A stretch of DNA of 46,057 bases from Acidobacteriota bacterium (GTDB lineage Bacteria > Acidobacteriota > Terriglobia > Bryobacterales > Bryobacteraceae): assembly GCA_016870915.1 (NCBI GenBank), contig VFZY01000022.1, positions 1-46,057 of the forward strand. Direction: 5' to 3'. This document shows, piece by piece, positions 32,658 through 41,366 of the stretch. Each line of letters begins with the position of its first letter. Positions within the stretch are counted from its first letter, which is position 1. The notes below the pieces were generated by a model that saw only the letters and a program-made list of their open reading frames with translations, had not been told where the DNA came from and made no database searches. The position numbers and the translations under genes are program-made.

Positions 32658-34418
32658 CTACTCCCACTCGATCGTTGCCGGTGGCTTGTGGCTCAAGTCC
32701 AGGAATACGGCCGCGATCCCCTGCACAGCCAGGATGCGCAGCACCATCTCATCCAGCAGCGCGGGCGGAATCAGCATCGCCTGAGCGGTCATCCCGTCCA
32801 CCGAATGGATGGGGCGCAGGACGATGCTGTCCGGATGGGCCTCGGTTCCGAATGGGATGAGCACCACGGGAAACTGCCAGGTCTGATCCTCGAATCCGCT
32901 CTCGGCGGACATCTCGCGCACAATGCCATCGGCTGCTCGCAGCCTGTCCAGGCGCTGGCCGGTGAGCGCGGCCGCCCGCACCGACATCTCATTGAGCGGC
33001 GTCCCGGCCACCCGGGCCACCACGCGATTGACAGTGCGCAAGCGGTTTGTCAGTTCCGTCGCCCGGTCATGCAGGCCGGCTTCGGCGGCCGGATATTCGT
33101 CCACGGCCAGAACCGGTTTGTAGCTGCGGCTATCCCCCTGGACTCCCACGGACCGTACCGGGACCAACCAACCGTCCGGGGTCCTTTCGGCTGGCGCCGC
33201 TTCATCGGCGCACAGGCACCGGATGGCCAGCCCGGGTCCCGGAAACGGGTGCCGGTCCAACAGCGCCGCCGGCAGCCCCAGCGTCCGTCCGATGCGCCGC
33301 ACCTCGTCTTTGTACAAAGACCGGATCGGCTCCACCACCCGCCCGGCATCGATCAGCTTCTGGATTCCCGCCACCCGGTTGTGATGCGTCTTGATCAGAT
33401 CGGCCTGCTTGGTTCCGCCGGATTCGATGGTGTCGGGGTAGATCGTCCCTTGGCCCAGCACCCAGCCGCCATCGGCAAAGTGGCCGGAGTCCAGCACCTG
33501 CTCCTGCACCGTGACGAACATCTCGCCGATGATGTGCCGCTTGCGCTCCGGCTCAACGGCCCCGGCCAGCGCACCCAGGAAACGCTCCCGGGCATCCTCC
33601 ACGTGAAACGACGAAGCAGCCATGTTTTCGAACACGCCGCGCACGAACCCGGTCTCGCCCTGCCGCATCAGGCCCGTGTCGACGTAGGCGGCATGCACCC
33701 GGCTGGGGCCCAGCGCCCGCAGGCACAGAGTGTACGCCACGGTTGAATCCACGCCTCCTGAGGCGAAAAAGAAGACCTTGCGGTCCCCCGCCGCTTCACG
33801 AACCTGCCGCTCAATCTCTCGAAGTTGCGTCGACTGATCCCAATCTTCCACGCAGCCGGCCACCCCGAACACGAAGTTCCGCATCACCTCGGTGCCGTGA
33901 TCGGTGTGGACCACCTCGGGGTGAAACTGAATCCCGATCAGCCGGCCGCCGCCGCCCGTCATGAACCCCACCGGGCACGTATCCGTGCGGCCTCCCACCG
34001 TGAACCCAGGCGGCGCTGACTCCACTTTGTCGCGATGGCTCATCCAGATCCGCTGCCGCGCGGGCAATCCGTGCAACAGCGTGCCGGGCTCCGTCACGTC
34101 CAGCCAGGCCATGCCGTATTCGCCCTTTTCGCCGCGATGCACCTGGCCGCCCAGATGCTGAGCCATCAATTGCAGCCCATAGCAGATGCCAAGCACCGCG
34201 GAACCCAGGTTGTAGATGCCCTGATCCACCGTGGGGCTGCCGGGCTCGTAGACGCTGGCCGGCCCACCCGAAATGATCAGACCGCGGCGGCCTTCCAGTT
34301 CGTGGGCGGGCGTGTCGCTGGGCGCCACGTCGGCGTACACTCCCAGATCGCGGACACGGCGCGCGATGAGGTGGCAGTATTGGCCACCCGTATCAAGGAC
34401 GGTGATTTGAGGCTTCAA
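32658..34418 (-). CDS. guaA: GMP synthase (glutamine-hydrolysing), long eukaryote-like form
   Basis: 586 residues from ATG 34418. The class I glutamine amidotransferase half has the catalytic Cys79 in LGICYGLQLMA and the His in GIQFHPEVVH. The ATP-pyrophosphatase half has the P-loop FFASGGVDSTVAYTL. It ends SHKPPATIEWE as in all GuaA, and converts XMP to GMP with glutamine and ATP. Standard bacterial enzymes have ~510-525 residues. Here FPGPGLAIR is followed by LVPVRSVGVQGDSRSY and LRTVNRVVARVAG before the LRAADGIVRE and FPVVLIPFG segments, which is the order in human GMPS with its additional C-terminal subdomain. It probably follows the S41 protease gene (12-bp gap). Confidence 0.95.
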   Translation of the reverse strand: MKPQITVLDTGGQYCHLIARRVRDLGVYADVAPSDTPAHELEGRRGLIISGGPASVYEPGSPTVDQGIYNLGSAVLGICYGLQLMAQHLGGQVHRGEKGEYGMAWLDVTEPGTLLHGLPARQRIWMSHRDKVESAPPGFTVGGRTDTCPVGFMTGGGGRLIGIQFHPEVVHTDHGTEVMRNFVFGVAGCVEDWDQSTQLREIERQVREAAGDRKVFFFASGGVDSTVAYTLCLRALGPSRVHAAYVDTGLMRQGETGFVRGVFENMAASSFHVEDARERFLGALAGAVEPERKRHIIGEMFVTVQEQVLDSGHFADGGWVLGQGTIYPDTIESGGTKQADLIKTHHNRVAGIQKLIDAGRVVEPIRSLYKDEVRRIGRTLGLPAALLDRHPFPGPGLAIRCLCADEAAPAERTPDGWLVPVRSVGVQGDSRSYKPVLAVDEYPAAEAGLHDRATELTNRLRTVNRVVARVAGTPLNEMSVRAAALTGQRLDRLRAADGIVREMSAESGFEDQTWQFPVVLIPFGTEAHPDSIVLRPIHSVDGMTAQAMLIPPALLDEMVLRILAVQGIAAVFLDLSHKPPATIEWE

Positions 34419-34430
34419 GATTCCGGCGTG

Positions 34431-36050
34431 TCAGCGGTTCCGGGCCAGGCGTTCGGTTTCGCGGCCCCCCATGCGCTCCACAATCTGCTTCTTTGCGTTG
34501 GCCAGCAGTTCCTTCGCCTTCGGCAGAGCATCCACGGCTTTGGAAACCGCCGGATCGTTTTCCACCGCCAGCTTCCGTGCATCTTCCAGGCTGAAGGCCG
34601 TGATGTAGACCTCATGCCGCAGAGTCTGCTTCACCCAGTCGTTGTTCTCGGCGAATTCGGCTTCGGTGAACGGAACCTTTTCTTTCAAGAGGTAGGCATG
34701 GAACTCGTTCAAGATGCTCTGGTCGGGCGCCCAGCCCTTTGGCAGCTTCGCATCCTTGTCGCCAAAGTACCGCGCCACGAAGTTGAAGAAGGCGAAGCGG
34801 CGCAGCAACTCGCTCTGGAACTTGTTGATGGTCTGGCCCTGATACTTCTCATCCGGTGAGATGCCGCCGCCGCCATACACGATACGTCCGCTGTCGGTCA
34901 TCTTGACGTCGTTCGTGTTCTGGGTGTTGGTGTCTTTGCGATAGTAGTAATCGAAGAACGACGTGTGGGAGTAGTCGCGTTGAATCAGCCGGCCGCTGGG
35001 CGTGTAATACTTTGCCGTGGTGAGCGCCAGGCCGGTGTTTTCCGACATTTGCATCACTGTCTGCACCAGGCCCTTGCCGAACGTGTTGTCGCCCAGAATC
35101 CAGCCGCGGTCATGATCCTGCAGCGCGCCGGATACAATCTCAGCCGCCGAGGCGGAATAGCGGTTCACCAGCACCACAACCGGATAGTCGAAACCCTGAT
35201 TTCCATTGCGGGCATGATAGGGCTTCTCCGCCGAGGACCGGCCACGGTGCGAAACCACAAGCTGGCCGCGCTGCAGGAAACGGTCCGCCACGGCCACGCC
35301 TTCGTTGAGCAGTCCGCCCGGGTTATCCCGCAGATCCAGGACCAGGCCCTTCACGTTCTTCTCGCCCAGCCGCTTCATGTTCTCTTCCACTTCCTTCGAA
35401 GTGTTCTCATTGAAGGACTCGATGTCGAGATAGGCGATACCCGGCTTGAGCCAGAAAGCGTCCTGCACGCTCTTCCGCGGAATCTCGTCGCGGATGATGT
35501 TGAAGGTGATGGGGTTTGAAACCCCCTCACGCGACACCACCACTTGAACCTGCGTGCCTCTGGGGCCCTTCAACAGGTCTGCCACTTCGGTGGTGGTGAG
35601 ACCGTCGGTGCGCTTGTCGTTCACGGTCAAAATCGTATCGCCCGGCCGGATCCCCGCCCGGTAGGCGGGCGAGCCAGGGAACGGCGCAATGACGATGGTT
35701 TTGTTGTTGCGCGGTGAAACCGTCATGCCGACACCGTAATAGTGGCCCCGCTGATCCTCGCGCAGAACCTGGAAATCGCGGGGGTCGAAAAAGCTGGAGT
35801 GCGGGTCGAGCGTCCGCAGCATGCCGGGTATGGCGCCCTTGAAGACGGCCTTGTCCGCCGTCACACGATCGGCGAAGTTCTGCTCCACCAGATCGTAGAC
35901 CTTGGTGAAAGTCTTGATCGCGGCGTTGACATCGTCCTGGCCGCTGGCGGCGCTGACGCGCTCCACATCCGGGCCCAGGACCCCACCCATGAACGCGCAC
36001 AAGGCGACGGTCAACGGGATAAACAACATAGATCGGCGGCGGCTAGCCAT
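34431..36050 (-). CDS. S41-family C-terminal processing protease (CtpA-like)
   Basis: 539 residues from ATG 36050, with AGGGAGG 13 bases upstream; a TTG at 36062 overlaps that site and is less likely. A basic N-terminus and hydrophobic stretch (residues 8-26) form a signal or membrane anchor. The PDZ domain spans about 100-185 (GVGMTVSPRNNKTIVIAPFP). The protease domain has LDLRDNPGGLLNEGV, the nucleophile Ser301 in NRYSASAAEI and the general base Lys326 in TFGKGLVQ, spaced by 25 residues as in Prc/CtpA. A long C-terminal helical part (~390-539) ends with a Lys/Arg-rich tail. It should cleave periplasmic protein C-termini. guaA follows after 12 bp. Confidence 0.93.
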   Translation of the reverse strand: MASRRRSMLFIPLTVALCAFMGGVLGPDVERVSAASGQDDVNAAIKTFTKVYDLVEQNFADRVTADKAVFKGAIPGMLRTLDPHSSFFDPRDFQVLREDQRGHYYGVGMTVSPRNNKTIVIAPFPGSPAYRAGIRPGDTILTVNDKRTDGLTTTEVADLLKGPRGTQVQVVVSREGVSNPITFNIIRDEIPRKSVQDAFWLKPGIAYLDIESFNENTSKEVEENMKRLGEKNVKGLVLDLRDNPGGLLNEGVAVADRFLQRGQLVVSHRGRSSAEKPYHARNGNQGFDYPVVVLVNRYSASAAEIVSGALQDHDRGWILGDNTFGKGLVQTVMQMSENTGLALTTAKYYTPSGRLIQRDYSHTSFFDYYYRKDTNTQNTNDVKMTDSGRIVYGGGGISPDEKYQGQTINKFQSELLRRFAFFNFVARYFGDKDAKLPKGWAPDQSILNEFHAYLLKEKVPFTEAEFAENNDWVKQTLRHEVYITAFSLEDARKLAVENDPAVSKAVDALPKAKELLANAKKQIVERMGGRETERLARNR

Positions 36051-36108
36051 GGTGATCGGCAATCCTCCCTGTCCTATCCAAAGTATATCGCGCCTTTCGG
36101 GGTCCGCC

Positions 36109-37203
36109 TTACGGCTTCAGGTGGATGGTCCGGCCAACCCGCGCTGACTCCCGCGCCGCCGCCAGAATTTCCGTCACAATCAGGTTGTTCTCCAGGCCTG
36201 ACAATCCGGCCGGCTTCAGCTTGGCCCGCACCACCGCCGCCAGGTACCGGATCACGTCGTCTTCGGGGGCGGCCAGCGGCGGCGCCGTGGCCTGGGTCTC
36301 CTGCCTCGCCCCGGCGGCACGCACCCGGTAATCGGCGCGATTGGCGGTGATCAGGTACCCTGATTCGCCGTACACTTCCATGTCCTTCCGGCTCACCGGC
36401 CAGTTCCACGACGGCTGAATGACAAGCTGAGCTTTGGGATACTGCACAATCACGGTCGCCTCGTCGTCCACGCGCCCGTAGATCTGAGGTTTGTTCGAAT
36501 GGGTCTGGGCCGTCACCGACAGCGGCCGTTGGTTGTCGAACAGCCATGTGGCAAAGTTCGCCCCGTAGCACCCGAAGTCAAACAGCGCGCCGGCGCCGTT
36601 CTTGACCGGGTCCGTCAGCCAGGCGAGGAACTCCGGCCCAACGCCGATCTCTTTCGGACCCTGGTGCCCGTAGTGCGTCACGATTCGCCGGATGGCACCC
36701 AGCTTCTTCTCGTCATGCGCCAGCCGCCAGATGGGCTCATTCACCGGATACCAGGTGGTCTCATAGTTCACCATCACGTGGATGCCGCCGCGCCGTGAGG
36801 CCTCGGCCATGGCCCGGGCATGCTCCACGGAGACCGCCAGTGGCTTCTCCATCATGGCGTGGATGCGCCGCGCGGCCGCCAGTTCCACAATTTCCCTGTG
36901 GTCGAAGGTGTTGCTGAAGATCATCACCACCTCGGGCTTCGCTTTGTCCAGCATGGCGGCGTGCGATGGGTGGATCCGCGCCCTGTCCAGAGCGGGGAAG
37001 CGCTTCAGATAGGTCTCGACAACCGTGGAATCCGCCTCCGAGATGCCGACAATCTCGACGTCCGGGCGCGTCAGCGCCGTACGGAAGAAGCCGGTGGCGT
37101 GCCCGTGCGCGAGACCTGCGATGCCGACGCGGAGTTTGTCCTGCGCCTCAAGCGGGGCTGCGAGGATGGCCAGCAGCGGGAGTGCCTGGCGGAAACGAAT
37201 CAT
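36109..37203 (-). CDS. Exported Gfo/Idh/MocA-family oxidoreductase
   Basis: 364 residues from ATG 37203; another in-frame ATG at 37212 adds three. A Sec-type signal peptide (MIRFRQALPLLAILAAPLEA) precedes the NAD(P)-binding Rossmann domain: LRVGIAGLAHGHATGFFRTA, then the EKPLAVSVEHARAM block with the conserved Glu-Lys-Pro. The C-terminal domain carries NGAGALFDFGCYGANFATWL, where the family usually has a GGGxLxDxGxH motif; the His is replaced by Tyr. Members oxidise or rearrange sugars with a tightly bound cofactor. Secreted members are known, but a Sec signal with an NAD-binding fold would need cofactor loading outside the cell. The substrate is unknown. Confidence 0.85.
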   Translation of the reverse strand: MIRFRQALPLLAILAAPLEAQDKLRVGIAGLAHGHATGFFRTALTRPDVEIVGISEADSTVVETYLKRFPALDRARIHPSHAAMLDKAKPEVVMIFSNTFDHREIVELAAARRIHAMMEKPLAVSVEHARAMAEASRRGGIHVMVNYETTWYPVNEPIWRLAHDEKKLGAIRRIVTHYGHQGPKEIGVGPEFLAWLTDPVKNGAGALFDFGCYGANFATWLFDNQRPLSVTAQTHSNKPQIYGRVDDEATVIVQYPKAQLVIQPSWNWPVSRKDMEVYGESGYLITANRADYRVRAAGARQETQATAPPLAAPEDDVIRYLAAVVRAKLKPAGLSGLENNLIVTEILAAARESARVGRTIHLKP

Positions 37204-37227
37204 GGCGGCCATTATGGCACGCCGCAG

Positions 37228-38784
37228 TCATCGCGGCGAGACGTAATGGCCTGATTCGACGCCGGCCAGGTTCTGGCGCCGCCCGTCCGGCCACTCCACT
37301 TCCACCCAATCGATCGCGGAGTTCCCACCCAGCCCGAAATGGGCCGCCGGCTCACTGGATGAGAGATATCCCGCCGCCGGGCTCACCAGGGACTCCTGCG
37401 TGCGGCCCCCGGCCCGCACCCGCACCCGCGCGCCCACCGGCAGCCGGAACCCCACCCACGCACGTTCCGCCCCCAGGGTGTTGCGCAACAACAACGGCAT
37501 CTCATTCAGCCGCGTCACCACCAGATCCAGCGCGCCGTCCTGGTCGAAATCGCCCCACGCGGCGCCGCGGTGCATCGCCGGCCCGCCCACCGCAGCCGCC
37601 TCAAAGCGGCCATCGCCCAGGTTGCGGAACCACTGATTCCGCTGCCGCGACGCCCGGCTGGAGAACAGTTCCGTGTTGTCATTTACATCGCCGTTCGCGG
37701 AAAACAGATCGCGATGTCCGTCGTTGTCGAAATCGGCGATCAGGTTGCTCCAGCCGCTCGATCCCAGAGTTGCCGCGGCCATTCGCGCCCGGTTTGTGAT
37801 CTCTTCAAACAGCCCGCGGCCCAGGTTCCTGAAGACGGGGAACGTCTCATGGGCGAGCGCCGTGATGAACAGATCGGGCCGCCGGTCGCCGTCGATGTCG
37901 CGGAAGTCGACGCCCATTGAGGAAAGCGTCTTTCCTTCATCCGTCATCGCGATGCCCGCCTCGGCTCCCATCTCGGCGAAGCGCATGCCACCCAGATTCC
38001 GGAAGAGGAAATTCGGTGTGGTGTCATTGGTGACGGCTACGTCGACGCGGCCGTCGCCGTCGTAGTCCTCGAACGCAACGCCCATTCCCTTGCCGATGTG
38101 CCGTTCGACGCCGGCTTCCCTGGAGACGTTGGTGAAAGTGCCATCGCCGTTGTTGCGATAGAGCGTATTGGGCAGCCCGGTGTAGTACTTCGGGTGGCAG
38201 TAGGTTCGAAACCCGGCTTGGGTATCGCCGCAAAAGGGCTCGGTTTTCGGATCCCACTGGCAGTAGTTCACAATCCATAGATCCAGGTCGCCGTCGGCGT
38301 CTAGATCAAACCAACCCGCTGACACGGACCATCCCGTGGACCCGATTCCCGCCCTTGCGGTGACATCCTCAAACCCGCGCGTGCCGCGGTTCCGGTACAG
38401 CTTGTTCAGGCCCACTCCGGTGACCAGCAGATCCGTGTAACCGTCGCCGTCGTAATCACCCGCCGCGGCGCCCATCGAGTAGCCCTCACCCGCCAAGCCG
38501 GTTCGGCCGGTCACGTCCTCAAAACGCCAACGGCCCAGGTTGCGGTACAGCCGGTTCCACCAGGGCGGTCCGGACTTGGTGAGGGAGGGCTGCGGCGCTC
38601 CGTTTGTGAAAAAGAGGTCGGGGCGGCCGTCGTTGTCGTAGTCGAACACAGCCACGCCGCCGGGCATTGTTTCGATCTGGTGCTTTTCGGGTGTCGCCGC
38701 GTTGCGCAGGATGAAGGGCGGCGCGGGTTTGCTTTCAAACTGCGCCGCGCAAACCGCCGGAATCAACCACAGCAGTCCGCTCAC
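37228..38784 (-). CDS. CRTAC1-like FG-GAP beta-propeller with ASPIC/UnbV domain
   Basis: 518 residues from GTG 38784, which overlaps the preceding gene's stop as GTGA; the signal peptide MSGLLWLIPAVCAAQ supports this start. Seven calcium-binding FG-GAP/VCBS loops of the D-x-D-x-D-G type occur (DYDNDGRPD, DYDGDGYTD, DLDADGDLD, DYDGDGRVD, DIDGDRRPD, DFDNDGHRD, DFDQDGALD), which fits a seven-bladed propeller. A Cys-containing insert (NYCQWDPKTEPFCGD and FRTYCHPKYYTGLPN) is typical of CRTAC1 proteins. The C-terminus (~445-518) is an ASPIC/UnbV domain (AHFGLGGNSAIDWVEVEWPD). It is probably an extracellular adhesion or binding protein; its function is unproven. Confidence 0.88.
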   Translation of the reverse strand: MSGLLWLIPAVCAAQFESKPAPPFILRNAATPEKHQIETMPGGVAVFDYDNDGRPDLFFTNGAPQPSLTKSGPPWWNRLYRNLGRWRFEDVTGRTGLAGEGYSMGAAAGDYDGDGYTDLLVTGVGLNKLYRNRGTRGFEDVTARAGIGSTGWSVSAGWFDLDADGDLDLWIVNYCQWDPKTEPFCGDTQAGFRTYCHPKYYTGLPNTLYRNNGDGTFTNVSREAGVERHIGKGMGVAFEDYDGDGRVDVAVTNDTTPNFLFRNLGGMRFAEMGAEAGIAMTDEGKTLSSMGVDFRDIDGDRRPDLFITALAHETFPVFRNLGRGLFEEITNRARMAAATLGSSGWSNLIADFDNDGHRDLFSANGDVNDNTELFSSRASRQRNQWFRNLGDGRFEAAAVGGPAMHRGAAWGDFDQDGALDLVVTRLNEMPLLLRNTLGAERAWVGFRLPVGARVRVRAGGRTQESLVSPAAGYLSSSEPAAHFGLGGNSAIDWVEVEWPDGRRQNLAGVESGHYVSPR

Positions 38785-41168
38785 CGCGGCGGCTCCTTTT
38801 CGGTGATCGAAAGCACCTTCCCCGCCGCGACATTGGTGAGGGTCTCCGTTGCGCCGGACGGCCAACGCACCGTCACCCGGTCCACCTGGGCCGCCTGGCC
38901 CAGACCGAAGTGCTGGCGGTACGGGTTCGTTGCGCCGAATCCCTCGCTGCCCTTGATTTCGCGCGTCTGCTTGCGGCCGCCGGTTTCGATGTCGATCACG
39001 GCGCCCACCGCGAACCGGTTACTCACCCGCCCGGTGAGGTCCACCGCCAGCCACTGGTTGCGGTTCCCCCGGAGGTTCCGGTAAAAGGCATTGCGAGCGT
39101 GATCCCCGGGGTAGTGACCTCCGAGCTGGGCATAGAGATCCAGGTCACCGTCGTTGTCGATGTCCACAAACGACACGCCGTGCCCCTTGCGCCCGGGCCG
39201 CGAGAAGGGTGTCAGCGACGTAGCGTCCACAAAGGTGCCGCCGCCTTGGTTGCGGAAGAAGCGGTTCGGTTCCAGGCGGCTCAATTGCGGGTCGCCGGTG
39301 CCGAAGTAAAGGTCGAGATAACCATCGTTGTCCAGGTCCGCCACGCCCGCGCCCATCACACCCATCGGATGATAAAGCCGGGCTTCGAAGGTGACATCGC
39401 TGAAGGCGCCATTGCCGTTGTTGCGGAACAGGCGCGTGGCATCGGGGTGGACGGCGCGAACCGAGGGCACCGCGAAATTCCGGGCCAACCCTTCCACCGT
39501 GGCCTCCCACGGGGCCAAAGACGTGGTGAGGACATCCGGCCACCCGTCGTTGTTGTAGTCGAAGAAGAAGCAGACAAAGCCGTTGTGCGGCGGTTGTGTC
39601 AAACCGGCGGCGCGGGTCACCTCCGTGAACCGCCAGCGTCCTTCGTTCCGGTAGAGCCGGTTGGGCGCCTCGTTCAGACCATTGATCAGGATGTCGAGAT
39701 CGCCGTCGCGGTCGTAGTCTCCCAGGGCCACGCCGATGGCTCCCCAGGTGGGCGGCTCATCGATTCCGGCCGGCCGCGTCATGTTGACGAACCGGCGGCC
39801 ACCGTCATTCCGGTACACCTGCGGGGTTGAGCCGTCTTTCAGAACTCCGTTGGCTACCACCAGGTCCAGAAAGCCGTCGTTGTCCAGGTCGCCCCAGATC
39901 GAAACGAACCCAGACCCCTCATCACCCGCCCCGGTCGCCTGCGTTACATCCTCGAACCGTCCCCCCGTGTTGCGGAACAGCCGGTTTCTCATCGGCCCTG
40001 ACCAGCCATTGAGAGAAAGGTACAGATCGAGCCATCCATCGTTGTTAAAGTCAATTAAATTAATACTATAGCCAGAAGGAACATGGTGGAGACCGGCCGA
40101 TTGGGTTCGTTCCGTAAAGCCCCCGCGCTCGTTCTGGTAGACCGCCAGGAAGGTGCCGCTGCCGGCGAGAATCAGGTCCTGGTCGCCGTCATTGTCGATG
40201 TCGCCCCAGGCGCAGGTGCCGTTGCCATCCAACCGGTCGAGCCCCAGCGCCGGCGCCATATCCTCAAAGGCCACCAGGGGCGCGGTTTCGGGGCTGGCGG
40301 TGAGGCGCTCGAAGCGGAACCGTTCCGGGATCTCGGGCCGTTTGGCCAGTGGCTCCATGGCCGCCTCCAAGAGCCACCGCGCCGAGGTGGAGGGACGCAA
40401 CTGGAGCATTTCGTAGAACTGGCTGGCGGCATCTTCGAACCGTCCGGAGCGGTACAGGCTGGCTCCCAGTTCCCGCCGGATCTCGACGCGCTGATCGAGC
40501 GTCGTCGAGCGCTTGAGCGACTGCTGATAGTAGTTCAGCGACCGGGTGAAATCGCCTCGCCGCGAGAGCGTCTTGGCCATCTGGAAATAGGCCGCGGACT
40601 CCTCATTGCTGTAAGGCATGGCGCCGTCGATCACCCGGTCCAGCAGGGATATCGCCCGGTCCAGCCCCAGGAGCGGATCATGCGGCACACGGTGGCCGGA
40701 TTCCTGCGTGAACCGGACCTCGCCCGACATCCACTCCGAAACGTTGACCAGAAACTCATTCGCATAGGGCTGCAAGCGGGCCACACGCGCTGCCAAGTCA
40801 TAGGCCTGATCCGGGTCATAGTGCAGTAGCTCAGCCCGGGCGTGAATGACGCTCTTCGACTTGAGGGCGTTGATGTGATTGGGGTTGAGGCGGAGGGTCT
40901 GGGCCAATGCCTCCATGGCCAAGCCCAGTGAGACACGGGCCCGCGCCGGGTCCGCTGTCTGCTCATAGAACTCCATCAGATGCGATCGCGCGATCTGGTA
41001 CGGCACTTCCGCATCCTGGGGCGCCGCGCGGGCCAGCCCCGCGAGAATGCCTCGTGCTTCCCCGGCGCGCCCCTGGCGCAGCAAAGTCAATGCCTCCTCG
41101 AAGGGCCCGGCAAGCAGAGCCAGGGAGGCAGGAAGAGCAAGAATGGCGAGCCTCAACGTCACAGGCAC
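38781..41168 (-). CDS. TPR protein fused to FG-GAP propeller and ASPIC/UnbV domain
   Basis: 795 residues from GTG 41168; another GTG follows at 41162. A signal peptide (VTLRLAILALPASLALLAG) leads into a TPR region of ~240 residues (FEEALTLLRQGRAGEARGIL, RRGDFTRSLNYYQQSLKRST). Seven D-x-D/N-x-D-G loops follow (DIDNDGDQD, DFNNDGWLD, DLDNDGFLD, DYDRDGDLD, DYNNDGWPD, DLDNDGYLD, DIDNDGDLD), then an ASPIC/UnbV domain ending the protein (HFGLGQAAQVDRVTVRWPSG). Its stop overlaps the start of the second ASPIC/UnbV gene by 4 bp, so both are translated together and may form a surface complex. An unusually AT-rich patch lies inside the propeller part at 40041-40070. Confidence 0.88.
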   Translation of the reverse strand: MPVTLRLAILALPASLALLAGPFEEALTLLRQGRAGEARGILAGLARAAPQDAEVPYQIARSHLMEFYEQTADPARARVSLGLAMEALAQTLRLNPNHINALKSKSVIHARAELLHYDPDQAYDLAARVARLQPYANEFLVNVSEWMSGEVRFTQESGHRVPHDPLLGLDRAISLLDRVIDGAMPYSNEESAAYFQMAKTLSRRGDFTRSLNYYQQSLKRSTTLDQRVEIRRELGASLYRSGRFEDAASQFYEMLQLRPSTSARWLLEAAMEPLAKRPEIPERFRFERLTASPETAPLVAFEDMAPALGLDRLDGNGTCAWGDIDNDGDQDLILAGSGTFLAVYQNERGGFTERTQSAGLHHVPSGYSINLIDFNNDGWLDLYLSLNGWSGPMRNRLFRNTGGRFEDVTQATGAGDEGSGFVSIWGDLDNDGFLDLVVANGVLKDGSTPQVYRNDGGRRFVNMTRPAGIDEPPTWGAIGVALGDYDRDGDLDILINGLNEAPNRLYRNEGRWRFTEVTRAAGLTQPPHNGFVCFFFDYNNDGWPDVLTTSLAPWEATVEGLARNFAVPSVRAVHPDATRLFRNNGNGAFSDVTFEARLYHPMGVMGAGVADLDNDGYLDLYFGTGDPQLSRLEPNRFFRNQGGGTFVDATSLTPFSRPGRKGHGVSFVDIDNDGDLDLYAQLGGHYPGDHARNAFYRNLRGNRNQWLAVDLTGRVSNRFAVGAVIDIETGGRKQTREIKGSEGFGATNPYRQHFGLGQAAQVDRVTVRWPSGATETLTNVAAGKVLSITEKEPPR
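40042..40069 (+). promoter_or_regulatory. Possible antisense promoter in an AT-rich patch inside the TPR/propeller gene
   Basis: Within a GC-rich gene, 24 of the 30 bases at 40041-40070 are A or T. On the plus strand, TTGTTA (40042-40047), a 16-base spacer and TACTAT (40064-40069) resemble a sigma-70 promoter directed against the host gene. The host codons there (AGT ATT AAT TTA ATT) are rare for this genome. Confidence 0.3.
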
Positions 41169-41366
41169 TTCGAGGATAGCAACCCTCCGAACGCGCCGGT
41201 TTCGAATTCTACGAAGTCTTGGGGCGCAGCGGGTGCCTTGGAGAGATCGGCGGAAATCGCAGCCGGGTCTGCGGTAGAATGCCGCATCATGGTCAGAGCT
41301 ACAGGCGCGTCACTGCTTCCGGGGAATGCGTGCAAAACGGACCCGCGCCAGCCTTCCGGGAGCAGT

